NCBI RefSeq assembly: GCF_028858725.1
Contig: NC_084771.1
Location: 8,460,915 to 8,524,914 of the forward strand
Source of the DNA: Colius striatus
Taxonomy: Eukaryota > Chordata > Aves > Coliiformes > Coliidae
DNA: 64,000 nt
Reading direction: 5' to 3'
Of this stretch, positions 26,401 to 43,600 are shown piece by piece. A program made the translations under genes and the position numbers. Each line of letters starts with the position of its first letter. Within the stretch, counting starts at the first letter, position 1. The notes under the pieces were generated by a model. It saw only the letters and a list, made by a program, of their open reading frames with translations. It had not been told where the DNA came from and searched no databases.

Positions 26401-29400
26401 AATAAGGGAGAGGAAGAAAGTCCAGCCTGTTCATATGAATAAAAAGGAAAAACACTTCATACAAAAACAACCCTGTCTCCTTGAATATTACAGTAAAACC
26501 AGGAAAATTTTGACAGGGGCCAGGACCAAGGCTGCTCAGAGGTGTTTTGTCTCTGAAGGGCCCTGGGGGTGGAGAACAAGCTTAGGGGAGCCGTCAGGAA
26601 TCCATGGCATTTAAATGCATAGCTGAGCTGCCGGGCTGCTTAACTCCTACAAAATTATGTTGCACTGGGAGGCAAAATTATAGGCATTTTGCAGCTAGTT
26701 TGCTAGCTTCTACATTAGCAACTCCCATGAGGAACTCATTATCATTTTAGAAATCAGATGAAAAATGTAGGGGGGGGGAGGAAACGCAACCCAACTCCAA
26801 ACCAGCATTATTTTTAATTCCAAGAAGTAGCTGTGAGTTGCTGCAGTGTTGGGCAGCCACAGCAGCAGGGGCAGGCAGCTCCTGCCACCACCGTGCGCAG
26901 CCCAGCCCGCGGGACGCCCTGCCGACAGTCCATGGCAGCAGCCCAGCGTTCCTCCTGCCGCCCCACTCCCTCCACAGAAAACCACTTTCTGTGGCTTTTC
27001 CCCTCAGCTGCAGCAGCAAAAGGTGCTGGCTGCCACCAGACTTTGCTGAAGATTCCTTCTGCTGCGCTTTTCCTGTTTACATTTGCTTGTTAATCTTCCA
27101 AAGGTTCTGAACCATTTGAAGGACTGATGGTGACCAGGCTGGTGGCATCATCTGTGGATTTGAACTTTTTTACCTTTCTGCAAAAAGCAGATAACCCCTG
27201 TGATTTAAAGACTTGCCCCTCTGGCAATGGAACAGCTTGTTTAAAACCATTGCTTAAAATCCAGTGCTTTAAAGATGGAGGTACTTTTCCTTATCTAGAA
27301 CCCAGAAGGCTGGACTTGGAGATGGTAAAAAACAAAAACCCTTTTAGGGTTGGTTTTATCTTGAAGCTAAATTGGGAAGAGTGTGAGATCCAGACCTGCT
27401 GTAAGGTGTTGCCTCTCTGCTGTGCTGGTGCTGGCTCTCAGCTGCGAGGTGGGTAGACGCAGGGGCCACTTGTTCAGCAGGAGCTGGACACTCCAAGTGG
27501 TGATACAACGATGGCTGGGAACTTCATAGGAAATCTCTTCAAAGTTCTTTCAAATCTTCACAACAATGCATGAGCCATTTAATCACATCTTTGGGAGGAA
27601 TAAAAAAAGGTTAAAACCTCGATGTTTTCCCTGCATGGAAGTCAGGACACATGACCCCCTGAAACAGTGGAGAACACCCCAAGCTCAGTGCCAGAACGGC
27701 AGAGCTGCGACCACGTTACTCGCAGGTGGAAGTTTGTTGTGTGATCAAGACAGCAGCACTCAAACTGTAAACTTACTTTGGGTTCCAGTGGTCCATAAAT
27801 AGATTCCCAAAACATGTCTATTGTCCAACAAGGAATTTATTTATAAACTGAAAAAATAACAAGACTTTAAAAAACCTCCAAACCCCTTCTTTGCCAGCAG
27901 CACAAACTAGGCTGTTCGTTTGTATGTGAAAGTCTGTCTGTTCCAAAAGATAGACACTTCTTTGAAGTTCATGTCATGAAGTTCATGAAGTTCATGTTTT
28001 TACAACTGCTTCCTTGCAGCAGGGTAGTGCTAAGGAAGGACTGACTGATGGCCAGCCAGCTTACTGTCCTTGTCAGAGCTGGGGATTGACCGAGGTCCTG
28101 CAGCATCGCCCCTGCCTCCTTGTAGTTTACCTTTCAGTTGAGTTAGGTTTTTTTACTAAGTCTGAAATGCTGCAGCATTTTCTGGAAAATTTTCTGCCTG
28201 CTTTGGAGTTAGAGCTCCATTTTCAATGAACTGCAGTTAGTCAGAAGACATCCCCCATCTCTGCTCTTGGCAGCTTTGACGTGGTTTCTCCTGCGTTACT
28301 GGCGTCATCCGCTGAGGTGAGGTAGATCTTCAAACAGGGAAGTTGGCTTCACATGTGTAGGCAAGTGAGAGACAGTATTTGTTCATAATCCTAAACTACT
28401 CATTTTCTTAATGTTACTCTGCACATGCTCGGTTCAAAGCTTAATATTTCATGGTTGGTTGGTAACTGGAAAGAATGAGAATCTTGATATACACGGATAT
28501 CTTAGAAAAAAGAAGTGTTCTGGAAGTATCAGCTTCTGCTGTTGCTTGTGAGGATTTTGTATGCAGAAGATTATACACGTTGGTGCTGAGTCTTTGCTTA
28601 ACTGCCAATAACTTGCCATAAAGCTATTTCTGTCTCTGGAACAGATACCGAAAGCCAAAATGAAGTGAAAATAGGTTCATTTGGTTACATGCTTCCTTTC
28701 AACATTATCTTAGGAATCATCAAAAAGCATAATGTTTCCAAGCACCTGAGTAATTTTAACTGTTTTTCCCGCAAGAATGGCCCGAGAGGTGCGAGCCAGT
28801 GTGTTCAGGCTGAGCAGCCAGGTGGGATTTTCTGGAGACTGGGGCTAAAGGCACCTTTGGACAAAACTGCCTTTCCCGAGGACGTTACTTCCCCAAGCAG
28901 GGCAGTGATGAGCTCTAGCAGGATCTGGCTCCCTCTCTCAGCAGTACTGCTGCTGCTCCCCATCCCTTCTCCTTCTATCCCTCTGTCTCCATCCCACCTC
29001 CACCCCTGGGGTTTTGCTCATTCCCATCCATCCCTGCCTGCAACCTCTTTCCTTCCTTGCAATTGTCTACCCATTCCCGTCTGTGATTTCTGTGGTGTTC
29101 TTGTGCTTTGGTGTCTGTGCACGCGTCCTCATGCCCCTCCAGTGCTGGTCCCTCAGCCTCAGGACCCTGCCTCAGTGGCATTGCTCTGGACTGCCCAGCT
29201 CCTGCACTGACTGCACGCGTGTTCCTGGCTCTGCGCTGGCGCTCTGTGCCCTGTGAGATGTGTCAGGAGCACTCAGTATAAACAAGGATTCTCGTGTTTG
29301 CAAACTGCAGTTAGCTGCAGCTAACGGGCCAGAAGAGCTTTAGACATGACAGTTGTTTGTGTGGGATGAGGTGTGGTATCTGGAAAGGCACTGGCCAGTG

Positions 29401-32257
29401 TCCATGCCCAGTTAGGCAACTGGGAGAGCTTTTTTTGGGAAGTGAGTGCTGTGCACTGACAGACACATCCTGAAGAAAGACGCTTTGCTCCATCCCAAAC
29501 ATGGGCAGCAGGAACCATCTCCTAGATCCTTGTCCTGAAGAAAGCATCTGCCCTTTCCAGTAAGACAGAATACCCTGAAGCAGCAGCAGACATCTCTTGC
29601 TCTATTTTAGGTACTTCCCTCCCAGTGGTGTTCCAGTGCCTGAGATTAACACAAGTTTTCTAAATAAAATCCCCCGAGATGCTGCTCGGTGGCTGCTCTG
29701 CCCAGCAGTTGGGGCCATGTTTCCGTGGAGCATTTAATGCTCTTGTGTAAGTCCTTGTCACCATGATCAGAAGGCTTGTCTGAGGAGCTGAGGGGATATG
29801 TTGTCTCTTAATCACTCAACTCACATTTAATTTTCTTTTGCCAGAAAACTAGGATTTCAAACTAATTCCATCAGCATCAGCTCCTTGTTTTTCTTTGCAG
29901 TTGTTTAGAGAGTTACTTCCTTTGACCACAGAGAGAGAACTGTACAGAGACCAAGCTGCCATGCTTGCCTTCTGCATAGTGCCTTTTCTAGCAGAAAAAA
30001 GACATTTCCAGCTTTGCCAGCTGTTCACAAGCAAGCAGAAAGGGCTGTCAGCTCTGAGAGCCCTTCAGAGCTGCAGTCATGAACCTGAGATCTGATCATG
30101 CAACCTGTAGCTGAAAAAACAACCCAGTAAGCTGGGAAAATGATAGAAAATAGAGCAAAGCCATGTGGCAGTGTAGAACGAGGTGCTTTGCAAACATATG
30201 TCTGAGAGGAAAACTGTATTTATGTTCACCATATGAAATAATGGCGTCATAGGGGAGCCAGAGGCATTTTCTTCATCTTGAAGGAGTATCTTAATGGCAG
30301 AGATAGTCCAGTCCATGAGTGCTACATGAAGGGACTGAGTACGTGGTGCCTGCCTGAGGTGCTGTGAGGAATGTGAGGGGGTGTGTATGTCTAGGAGGCA
30401 ATCTAATAGCAAAACTGATTTTTAAAAATAAAGAGAGTTCTCAGGAGATCAAAATACTAATTCCTGTCAAACTTGGAGCTTTTGTTCTACATGTCAGAGT
30501 GTACACTTTAAGAGTAGATTGGGTAAAAACTTGGTTTTCTTTGTGGGGTTTTTTTTGGTGTCAAAAATTCTGGGACATCTGAAAGTGTGTTGTCACCAAG
30601 CAGCAGATTTTGGACAAGTTAAGGACCTGGGACTAATGAAAACTCTCTGTGTCTGTAATTTGCAAAGGCTGGGAAATGCTTAAATAAAATATAATGGGTT
30701 TGGGGGGAAGGGAAATCCGTTTATTCCCAGCTCATTATGTTAGATACTGACCACTGACAGCACAGCTTACAGTTACAAAGACCTTTCCCTTGTTCCAGTC
30801 TTACAGCACAGTTCATGAAGGAAATGCTCACTTTTGGGATTTTTTTAACCTCTGAACTGTATACCACAATGGAGAAAACTTCCCCAGGCTCCCTCCCACA
30901 GCTCTCTCCTGCTGTGATCCCTGTTATTAAAGGCAAGCAGAGAAATCTGTTACTGGTAGATTTGAGTCTCCTGAGAAGTGTTTTTCTATACAGCCTATAA
31001 CTTGAGTGATTTCCTCAGAGTGGTATTAACTTGTCCATTCTTATTTATTTTTAGTCATGATGAAAAATAGCTAATTCCCAGCAATATTGTTCTGTTTCAG
31101 AGTACTGGGGTGCTTGCTAATGGAGTTGAGCTGCTCCTCTTCTGACACGTGAGGAGGAGTTGCCTGGGCTCTTGCAGCCCTGGGCAGATGGCTGCCCTGT
31201 TGAGGCTGGGAGTGTGTTTTCCCTCTGTCAGGAGAGCAGGGTCGGTCCCTTTGCACTGCACTCAGCTAGACAACAGGGAGATTTATCCATCCAGGTTTTT
31301 TAAGAACAAACCACTGCACTCAGGATGTAGTTTAACCTGGACTGCTTCCCTGTTGTGGATCGTCACGCAGTGACAGCTCCAAAGGGGCTGCCAAGGAACG
31401 AGTCAATGGGTGTTTAAAGACTGCCAAGGCATGTCTGTCTCCTCTGCAGGGACTCCAGGCTCTGCTCCTAGACCAGAACCTCTCTGCCTTGGTGCAGCAT
31501 GGTGCCCCGTGAGTGTGGGAGGGTGCGAGCCAGAGGTGCAGGCACCATATTTGGCTCTGTGCTGGCTGTGCCCTGACCTCGGCTGCTCGCTGCAGCTGCC
31601 TGATTTCCCTTCGCCGTATATGGAGAGGTGCTTGGGGAAGCTGGAGCCTGACCTGGATCAGAAGCAGTGCAACATCTGCATGAAGCGCTGCTCGTCTTGT
31701 ACTGAGCTAATTAGGTTAAAGCCAGGCCTTGGACTGGTTTTGTAGTGAAGGGAATAACCAAATTTCCCATTAAATCATATCTTTTATTGTTTGCCAGGAT
31801 GAGCATGGTTATAATTTCCTTGCTGGTAAAGTCATGCGGAAGAAGAACAGAGCATGAGCAGAATGTCTCAGTATCAGGAAGTCAGTCGTTCATATGTGAT
31901 TATAGTAAGATCTACCTTTCCTGTAAAAACCCAGCACAGCCTTGGCACACAGATCTTGCTTTTGCTTGGGTGCCATATGAGCATGTGGAGGATGGGCTGT
32001 GTCAGGTGTGGGGGCTCATCTGGCCTGCACAGTCAGCTCCCCAAGGCTTCTCCTTGAGATGAGCAAAGTTGAGGGATATGGGGCTGTGGCTCTCTACCTG
32101 CCACTGCTCTGCCAGAGCACAGGTTCACAACACTCATATGTGTATAAGGAATCTCTACAGTTTAGCCTTTTCAGTTACAGAGGAGCCAAGTCAAGGCTTA
32201 GATTTACTGCTTCCATTTTCAGTCTGTTTTGCACTCCCTTGTGTCTGCATTGAACCT
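23465..32257 (+). other. SH3BGRL intron 1, 3' part
   Basis: About 8.8 kb of intron without a supported gene. A G9 run lies near 26.77 kb and a GTTCATGAA short tandem near 27.97 kb. Nothing else was recognised. Confidence 0.65.
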
Positions 32258-32676
32258 TGGAGGGACTCCAGTGCAGGGCCACCAAGATGATCAGGGGACT
32301 GGAGCATCTTTCTTAATGAGGAAAGGCTGCCAGGACTGGGATTGTTCAGCCTGGAGAAGAGGGGACTGAGGGGTGACCTCATTAAGACTTAAAAGTGTTC
32401 AAAAGGTGGATGTCAAGAGGGTAGGGCAGCACCTTTATTTGTTGTCTCAAGTGACAGGACAAGGAGTAATGGACAAAAGCTGGACACAGAAAGTTCCACT
32501 TGAAGTATTTCACTGTTGAGGTGAGGGAGCCCTGGCCCAGGCTGCCCAGGGAGAGTGTGGAGGCTCTTTCTCCGAAGGTTTCAGAACTCACCTGAACATG
32601 TTCCTGTGCCCCCTGATCAAGGGGAACCTGCTCTAAAGGTCCCTTCCAACCCCCACCACTCTGTGATTCTGTGGAT
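32258..32676 (+). mobile_element. CR1 retrotransposon fragment, sense
   Basis: A truncated CR1 3' region on the + strand. It begins in the conserved block TTCAGCCTGGAGAAGA (near 32350) with some upstream CR1 sequence. It continues through GAGGTGAGGGAGCCCTGG and CCAGGCTGCCCAGGGAG and ends in the CR1 tail CTGTGATTCTGTGGA. The copy ends only about 75 bp before SH3BGRL exon 2, so the exon's branch-point region abuts the insertion. Confidence 0.93.
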
Positions 32677-32748
32677 TGCACAACTGGCAGCAGTAAAAAT
32701 GGTTTGACTGATTTTCTTTGCTTTCTCTCCCCCCTCCAACTCTTGTGA

Positions 32749-35686
<2,938 letters not shown>

Positions 35687-35767
35687 GACTATGAAGCTTT
35701 CTTCGAAGCACGAGAGAACAACGCGGTCTACGCGTTTTTAGGCTTGACTGCACCCCCGGGTTCAAAG
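35687..35767 (+). CDS. SH3BGRL: SH3BGRL exon 3 (residues 78-104)
   Basis: An 81-nt phase-0 exon (acceptor CTGAAG at 35681-35686, donor GTAGGT at 35768). It encodes [20 protein letters not shown] and then TAPPGSK, the most conserved stretch of the SH3BGR family. It forms the last helix-strand part of the thioredoxin-like domain. Confidence 0.97.
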
Positions 35768-38700
35768 GTAGGTGTGCACCTTTCTCACCCAAAACCACAA
35801 CCTGTGTTCTACACCTTGTTCTTCTCTGCTCTTAATAGGATGTTTTATGTGTTCTGTGGTTACCCCAATCAATCTACCTGCTGGTCTGATATTCAAGTGT
35901 CAACATCACAGCAGCACAACTGTTGTTAGGCACTGGTTTGTTTGGAGGGTGTTCTGTTCCCTGGGGACATCTTCCTCCTCCTCCTACCAGAAAAACTCAG
36001 TGCTCTTTTGATATCCTCACTGCAGAGCTGCCCTGCTCTTTTTTAAGTTAATGGAAAAGCTTTTGCTGCTTTGAAAAGAAGAGCCAGGTCAAGTTCTTCA
36101 CTAGTAATAATGATTGTCTCTTGTCATTGGAGAAACTATTTCATTGGAGTGAAAGACTAGTTAATTCTTGCACTAAGGAATGCACAAACCCAAGTGTCAC
36201 AAACCCAAAGAATTATTTCAGCTCCATGAAAAAGACTTCATTCATGTGAGGTTTTGATGAGATTTTTGTACGAGAAAATACCTTGAAACCAGAGTCACTG
36301 TTTTTGAAATAATGTGGTCTTGCTTCAGAGTAATTTTTTCCTCCAGCTTGTTATCTGAAGCCTTGTTTTCCTTTGCCAATTACAAAGTGGGTTGTGGCTT
36401 TGTGGATGCAGTCGGCTGGAATTGTGCATTTGATTTTGATGGGATGGGACAAGCCTGCTTTATACGTTTCACTTGACAGAAGCAGGATCCTCCAGGTCAC
36501 TTCCAGCTTTCTTCTTCCAGTGGATAAACACGCTGATTCCTTTCACCTTTATTCACATAAGAGTTGAAGGTCATGCTCTGTGCATCACTAAGATACCTAA
36601 TTTTAAAGGTGGATGATGATCCATCAGTAGTGAGCATAACAAGTTGTGGGTCAGACTGAAACAGTTTTGGGAGCCAAACTCATTTCTGGCAGTAGCTCCA
36701 CTGATGTGAAAGTTGCAGGGAGGGAAAACTCTGCCTTGTACAAAGAGCTGCAGAGAGCAAAACCTGATCTGTGATCTGTGCCCCAGCCTTGCGCATCACT
36801 GGCATCAGGAGGCTGCTGCACACAGTGCCATAGTTATGTCAATCCTATTTAAGCTTCTTGGAACATCTGCCCAGCTCTGCACAGAGAGTATGCAGGATGG
36901 AGCCAAGGAGGGACAAGGCAGCCCCGAGACCACAGGACACAGGAAAGCCCCTGTGTTTCCCCCATGGCTGAGGTCTGGGAAGCGCAGTGGTGCTGGAGAG
37001 CAGTGGCTGCCATAACGGATCAGGTCATCTGTCTCTGTAAGGTTTATGAACTTCGCTGCTTACTTAACCTGCCAGATTGCAGCAGCAGTCTGCATGGCTA
37101 TTAGTTGCTCTGATCCTGTCCTAAGGGATGCTCTGATCCTGTCCTCGCCTAAGGAAAAGGTGATGTTTAAGAAGGAGAAATACAGTGCAGTTGTACTTTG
37201 CTGAATTTTCATACTGCTTGCTGCAGCCTGGGGAGGTGCATTTGAGCTGATGAGAATAACCTTGGCAGAAGTGACCTTGTTCCTCATGTATCCTGCTCTT
37301 GGTCTGACTTGGTATCAGTCCCACAATTACATGATGTAATCAAGCTGATTGCCTGCTGCTTGTGGGGAGAAGCTGATTTGTAGATGTTGAAGTTGGCATT
37401 TGCAGCGTAGCTGCATGCAGCATCAATAGAATATTGTAGTTAATGACATTGCATCTGTGCTGCTACAGAGTGGAAGGAGTTTGGGAACAACCTGCATATG
37501 ACTGCAGGAGGGGACCCTGACAGCAAAACTCCATTAAATGGCATTATGAGAGATCTGGAAAGTTGACTCCAAAAACAAGGGTCCAATATTAATGCTAAAG
37601 AAGAAGAGCTCAGAAGTGAGTGTGGGAAATGCAAGGAGCTATTTACTGAGCCCTGCTACTTTGAGCACTGGGAAAATGATTGGACTTAAAAACCTTGAGG
37701 AAGATTGGCATTCAGTTTATCATAAATATCCCTATTTCAGGCAATATGAATGAATTTTAAAGGGAGAATATTTTGAGAATTAAAGGCTGGGATTAATTAT
37801 TTAAGTGCTGAGAGCATGCTTGGTGAGGGGCCTTGAGGGAAGCAAAGTAAAAGTATGAAGGAAGGGTAGTGGCAAATCTGAAAAGCTGAGTCTTTCCCAG
37901 GTAACTTGCAGGGCCATGCCCAGGGAAATGGAGTTTGACCTTCAAGACAAATAGGTTAGCATGTTCACTGAGTCACTTGTACCCATTTTCCTGGGTATGG
38001 GGGAAATACCAGGAATCCTCTCCAGCCTACTGCTGCCTGTTTTGAAGATAAGGATTTTGTCTTGCTTTTTCTGGGGAGAAAAAAAAAATCCAGATGTTTA
38101 GTGCCCACAGCTGCTTAATGGAGTTGTTACAAAGCCAAGGGAATCGTCTCCTCTTTCTTACTGCTCACAGAACCACTCTTCTTTTAGAGACTCCAAAACA
38201 TCCTAATTTTTTTCCCGGCTGTGTAGTTCTTTTTGATCTTTCTGTCCTTCTTCACCTGCTTGTTGGTTCAGCATACTGGCTCCTGGTAACAGGGATATTG
38301 TTGGGTGTGTCATCTTCAGTATTTCTGTGCAGTCACAACAGCAAACAGCTCCATTACATAAAAGTTGAGTTTAGCAGATGCCAAACTTCTTCCTTTAAAA
38401 CAAACCATGCTGCCCACCAGAAGTGCTGCAGTGAGAGCACCATGACTGTTCATCTTCTTGTAGGCTGTGTTGCTGCTAACAGGTAATTCATCTGCAAGTG
38501 TACAAACCACCTTCAGAAAAAAATCCTTTTGCTTTTCTTCCCGTGTCATTCTGTTCCCATTTGCAACCACCTTACAAAGGCTGAGAGAAGACTGAAAAAT
38601 GCAGGCTACTGGTATTTAATATTCCCTCTGAAACATGCTGAGAATTGTTAGAGGTTTGCTGATGTGTCTGCTGAACTGCTTTAGCTGTTCCTTCTTCTCA

Positions 38701-39327
38701 GAAGCTTCACGGGGATGTGTTCATCTAGCTGAGGGTCCCTCAAAGAAGTGTGGACTGGGAGCCCTGGCACAGGGCAGTGGGCAGGAGCAGTTCCTGGGAG
38801 CACGTCCCCCACAGAGCCCTGCGCGAGATGACTCAGTGCCAGAGCCAGCACAGCCCCAGGACAGAGCACAGCTACGGATCTGGTGCTGGAGCAGCTCAGA
38901 TGCCTCTGGGGACTCATGGGCTGCTCCCATCATCCAAATGAATTAAGAATTGCTTTTCTGTTTAACCATAGTTCTCCAAATAATCTTTGATCTCTAAATA
39001 GCTCTTGTGTCCTAACATGAAATTAAAGGATAACTTGTTATAGCTGATCTTCTTTTAGAGTTTTATGTTCAAAACTGGCCATGGACACAGGTTGGAATAT
39101 TCCTGCAGGTCCTGCTTGGGCTAGCTGAGAACTGGAGTTAAACCAGCACCGTGTGGGACTTGTTATAAAACATCATGGCAGGCAGCAGGGACTCTTTTTC
39201 TTGGGTTGAGTTCAGTGCTGCACACTTCCTAAACCACGTAGTGCTGTAGCTTTTGTTGTTTCGTGCACATGGAGGTTGTCACCTTTCATAAAGTACTAAT
39301 ATGTGTCATTCTCTTCTGCTGTTTCAG
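35768..39327 (+). other. SH3BGRL intron 3
   Basis: A 3.56-kb intron. It contains an imperfect tandem duplication of TGCTCTGATCCTGTCCT (37106-37122 and 37129-37145). No other structure was recognised. Confidence 0.8.
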
Positions 39328-39360
39328 GAAGCCGAAGCACTGGCGAAGCAGCAAGCGTGA
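39328..39360 (+). CDS. SH3BGRL: SH3BGRL exon 4 (residues 105-114, stop TGA)
   Basis: The final coding segment EAEALAKQQA followed by TGA, after a good acceptor (CTGTTTCAG). Mammalian SH3BGRL ends EAEVQAKQQA, so both the length and the C-terminus agree with the family. Confidence 0.96.
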   Translation, partial: EAEALAKQQA

Positions 39361-39654
39361 ATTTCAACTGCCTTAAACGTTCTGTAAAGGGAATTTCCAC
39401 AGCTTTTTATAAAATAGTACAATTGTCTCTGCTTCAAGAAATATAGATGTGATTTCTAACATTTGATTGGTGCTTGCAGCGTTCACCGTACTTAATACAG
39501 ATTTGAACACAAGATGAAAACGTGAACATACAGGTAGGGAGCACAGAGGGTATTATTACACAGTTGGAGTCTTAGGAAACTGAAGCAATTAGACATGAAA
39601 GATTTCCACATAGTTCAAACTCTTTTGGCAATTTGTCCATTTTGTGTAAACTTC

Positions 39655-39660
39655 AATAAA
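39655..39660 (+). terminator. SH3BGRL: proximal poly(A) signal AATAAA of SH3BGRL
   Basis: Canonical hexamer 295 bp after the stop codon on the coding strand. Use would give a short 3' UTR. Confidence 0.5.
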
Positions 39661-42037
39661 TTATTTTAGTACTAATAATACAGAGGGGGGTTATACCTAG
39701 AGATCCAACTATTTAAAACAGGGAAAGCAAGCAACAGCGTCTAAAACCTTGTCAGATACTTAACTTTAGTGCCTGAGTTGCCTCAAAAATGTTACTGAAT
39801 GAGTAATTTTTCAGTGTCTTTCCTGGTTTTGGGTGAAATTGTAGGTGGTGGTGTGTAGCTTAGTCATCGTGGAAGCTTTGGAGAGTTGTGTTTGTTCTTT
39901 TGTAGAATGGATATTTAACATTTGTATTGTAACACACTGTACAGATGATGACAAAAAATTGCCATGTATTTCTCATTGGATGTGATCCGTGTGGGCTCTT
40001 TTGATACAGAACAACAACGAAAAAGGGATTTGGGCAATGGACAGCCTTTGCATTGGCAAGTTCAGCACACGGCTGCCGAAGCGCGACTCGCGCCTCCGGG
40101 ACCTGTGCGCTCGCCCCCCAGCAATGTTGCAAAGAAGCCAAACCAGCCAGAAATGGCCTTTCCTTACCTGTGTAAGGGTGAAAGCCTTTAATGTATTTCT
40201 CTACAAAAATACCAGTTCACACTGCTTACAGCATTAGGTATCTTAGTGCACGTTCAAGTAGCTGTTAGGTTCATATAGCATTTTTTCAGAAGGAAGTACA
40301 CGTTTGCATAGCAAGAGCTGTTGTCATTAAGCAAAGACTCTTTTGTTCTTTTAAGGTTGAAATCTTTTCCCCCCCATTGTTGTTGCCATATCGTGAAGCT
40401 ATCATGGGAACTGCAGATCGATTGGTGTGTCTTGTGTTGGTGAATTTACCATGTGCAATATTAAGCTGTCTGTTCTCCCAGTGCTCCTGAGAGAGTCTTT
40501 ATTTCTTGGCCATATTTTGTAGAAATACTAAGTGCCCTGAAGGATAAGAAACAGGTTTTAAAAGTATGTACCACATAATGTACTTCTTCCCCCAAAGCAT
40601 CAAAAGACAGTAAGAAGGATAGTTAGTCCTTGCTGTAGTTTGAGGATCACTCTGATAGCTCTGCCCACACTTGTTTTGATGTTGTTGGCTTTTTGGAGGT
40701 GGTGCAGATCAGCCAAGGGCTGTGGCACAGCATCACCACGCCGTTAGTTGATACTGGTGCTGTAAAACGTACACAGGGCTTTTCAAACGCTGTCTGAAAC
40801 AGCTCATGGTTCTGAAGTCTGAAATTAGGATCAGGAGCCGTGTTAAAACTTAACATTCTAAAGATGCTCTCCAGTGCAGTAATGAAATGCTTCCCTCGCT
40901 GACATGTCTGTGGGCTTTTGTTCTGCTCACTGCAAGGGATGGTGGTGTCAGCATCTGCTGAAGGAGCGAGGCAGGTGGCTGATGAGGCCTCCTGAGCAGC
41001 TCTGCTTCCAGAGGGTTTGCAGTGAAGCACCCGTGGATGCCTGGCCAAGCAGCATCTGGCCTGGAGACAAAGTTGTTACCGTGACATGTATTTCATGTTT
41101 TATCTTTTCTGGTTCATGCATTTCTATCTTGTCTGGTTTTTTTGGGAGCCTGGGAGTCTGTTTGAAGCTTGTGCTTAAAAAAGCAAGCCCAGTATCAACA
41201 GGCATAGGGATAGGTGAATGTTGCCTTACCTTCAAGATGAACACAGGCATTTGTGCTTTTTCATCAACATTTGGGGGATGGTACTTAGGTTAAGTTTTAA
41301 ACCCAGTGTCTTGATTTTTGTTGTTCATTAGGACTTCATCTTTCTGAACTGAGGTGATTTTTCTTTCTTATTGTTGGTATCATTTTTCCTTGTTCCAGTT
41401 CATCTTTCCCTAGTGGTCCAGTTTTTGGGAAAGTATGTTAAGAACCCTGAGTGAAGCCTTGCAAGGGAAGTGGAATGTGGCACGCAAGCCACTACACTCA
41501 TGCCAGTTCCCTGTGTTTCCTGGGGAGGGAAAGGATGATGTAAGTTTTGTGAATTACAGTCATTATTTTGGAGAAGCTGTAATGGCAGGTCACTGCCAAA
41601 TTCTGTCAGTTCAGCAACCCAAAACATTCCAAAATGAGGTCAATCTCTGTTTCTGACCGTCAAGAAAATGGCCAAGTTTAGGAAGTGGAGTCCCTTCCCT
41701 CTCCTGGTCCCCACACCACATGTTCAGCCTGTGTCAGCATTCCTCAGAAAGCACTTGTGAGACAGGCCAGGGGGACTGAAAAATGCTGAGACCATCTCTC
41801 TGTTGTGGGACCGTGTGTCAAACTCACTGTCGTTTTGATGCCGATACTGTGCATGAGTTTAGGAGTGCTGGGAATCAGTGGCCTATGTGCTGGCTTTCTG
41901 TTTCCCATAGCTGTGTTAATGGTTAATGCTGGGCACAGGAACAGAACTTGTTCATTTCTTCTGTTTTTTATGTTTTCTTATGTAGAAGGCAGGCATCAAG
42001 GATTTAACCTGTGTATTAACCATTCCTGTATCATTCC

Positions 42038-42043
42038 AATAAA
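42038..42043 (+). terminator. SH3BGRL: distal poly(A) signal AATAAA of SH3BGRL
   Basis: Canonical hexamer followed within 30-60 bp by GT/T-rich sequence (TTGGTTGCATGTTTTGTT), the usual downstream element. It is the best-formed candidate for the main 3' end. Confidence 0.55.
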
Positions 42044-42060
42044 AACCATTTTAGAACGCT

Positions 42061-43600
42061 TTCTCACCCCGTGACTTGGTTGCATGTTTTGTTCACGGTT
42101 GGAAGTGGTCCTGTAAGTTGAAAGAAGTGGAGCTTTCAGCTGAGAGTACTGCCCTTTGCAGGAGCTGCATCAAAGCGACCCCAACGCACCCGCTGCTGCT
42201 GTGCTGAAAGCCCTTCGGCTGGATCCCTCACAGGTTGCAACTAACCGGTGTAGGACACACCTTCCCAAAATAGCCTCTGGAGGTTTGGGGGGGGTTCAGA
42301 GTACTGCATGTGTTTCCTAATTAACCTGCTCTGCCTCTCTCTCCAAGGCAGCTGCAGAGTGAAAGTGGAGAGGGCAGCTCAGCTTCACCCCACGCCTCAG
42401 AGCTTGCCAGACAGTCTGGCTTGTTTTATTTGCAGTGTGTAATTAATTAGCTTGATGCTGCTCACAACAGGGGAACGATGTTATTTAATATTTGTGTTGC
42501 CAGAGGGTGGTGTGGGATAAATCTTGGTTCATTTCACCTTCTCCATTTGCCTGGTAGATCCAGCAGGTACATTCCTTTAAGCTTTACATGCTGACGTTTT
42601 GCACCACCTCAGAGATCTTCTGCAGAGCTACAAAAGGTGCATTCTCAGCCCCTCCGGTGCACTCAAATCCCAGGCTTACTTCATGTCCTCTGAAGGAAAC
42701 CAGTAGCTTTACTCTTCAAGCAGATGTTTGTGGGAAGCTGCTTGCTTGTCACAAAGAGGATCAACCTTTCTCTGAACAACTAAAGCACAACTGGGACACA
42801 TCTCTTTTCATTATGTTTACTGCTTTTCTCTCACACTTCCTCACCCTTCCTTAGTGTCTTAAAAAATGGTCCATAATGTAAGAGGGAAAAGAGTTTTTGA
42901 TGCCATTTCTAAATGACAATCCCATTTGCTTTCCCTGTACATACATTGCACTTGTGTCACCCAAAAAAACCCAGAAACGACCTGGTTTTCTTGTTTATAA
43001 AAAGTCTTTAAAAATTGTTACTCATTAATGTAAAGCTCAAGACAAACAGTTTTCAAAAGCTCTGTTTAAAACCCAAGCTGCATGTGTGCATATAACGTTT
43101 ACTTAACTTGTTGTTTCAGCTTACAGTGGTGTGCACTGTAATAATAAACTTTTCTACCAATTCACCTGGGATTTGATTCGCTTCTCATTTAATATTCTTA
43201 ATTCGTAGGTCACGGAACATTCTGTGAAGTCTGATGATGCCGTTCAGCTCCTGTTATGCCTGTTTCACATACCAGCAACGTCTGGCAGTGCAGGTGGGAC
43301 GTGTGTGGGCTGGAGGTGGGTGCCTACCCGTGCCTCACACAAGGGCCCCACCAGTCAGTTGGGGTTCCCTCCACAGACGAAGCCCCGAAAGGGCTCTCTG
43401 GAGGCTCAGCTGCAGTCAGCAGAGGCAGACAAGGCAATACACTGCATGTAAAGATCTGTTCTGTGCTTTGGTTTGTTCTTTAACGTCAGAAAAAGGTGAT
43501 TAGCCAGTAGCCACCGACTGAGCAATGCAAGACATTACACTTGCCAACAACAGCACTGGGGTTGTGTTTTTCCAAAGGACGTTAAGTCCATGAACGTAAG
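42061..43600. other. intergenic between SH3BGRL and the second CpG island
   Basis: No gene recognised. Contains a further AATAAA (43143-43148) and ordinary unique sequence. Confidence 0.65.

Larger units (their letters stand above)
39361..42060 (+). other. SH3BGRL: SH3BGRL 3' UTR (extent inferred)
   Basis: Untranslated sequence following the SH3BGRL stop. Two canonical AATAAA signals are plausible: a proximal one at 39655-39660 (about 0.3-kb UTR) and a distal one at 42038-42043, followed by GT-rich sequence (2.7-kb UTR). A third AATAAA at 43143-43148 cannot be excluded. The boundary is inferred from these signals only. Confidence 0.6.
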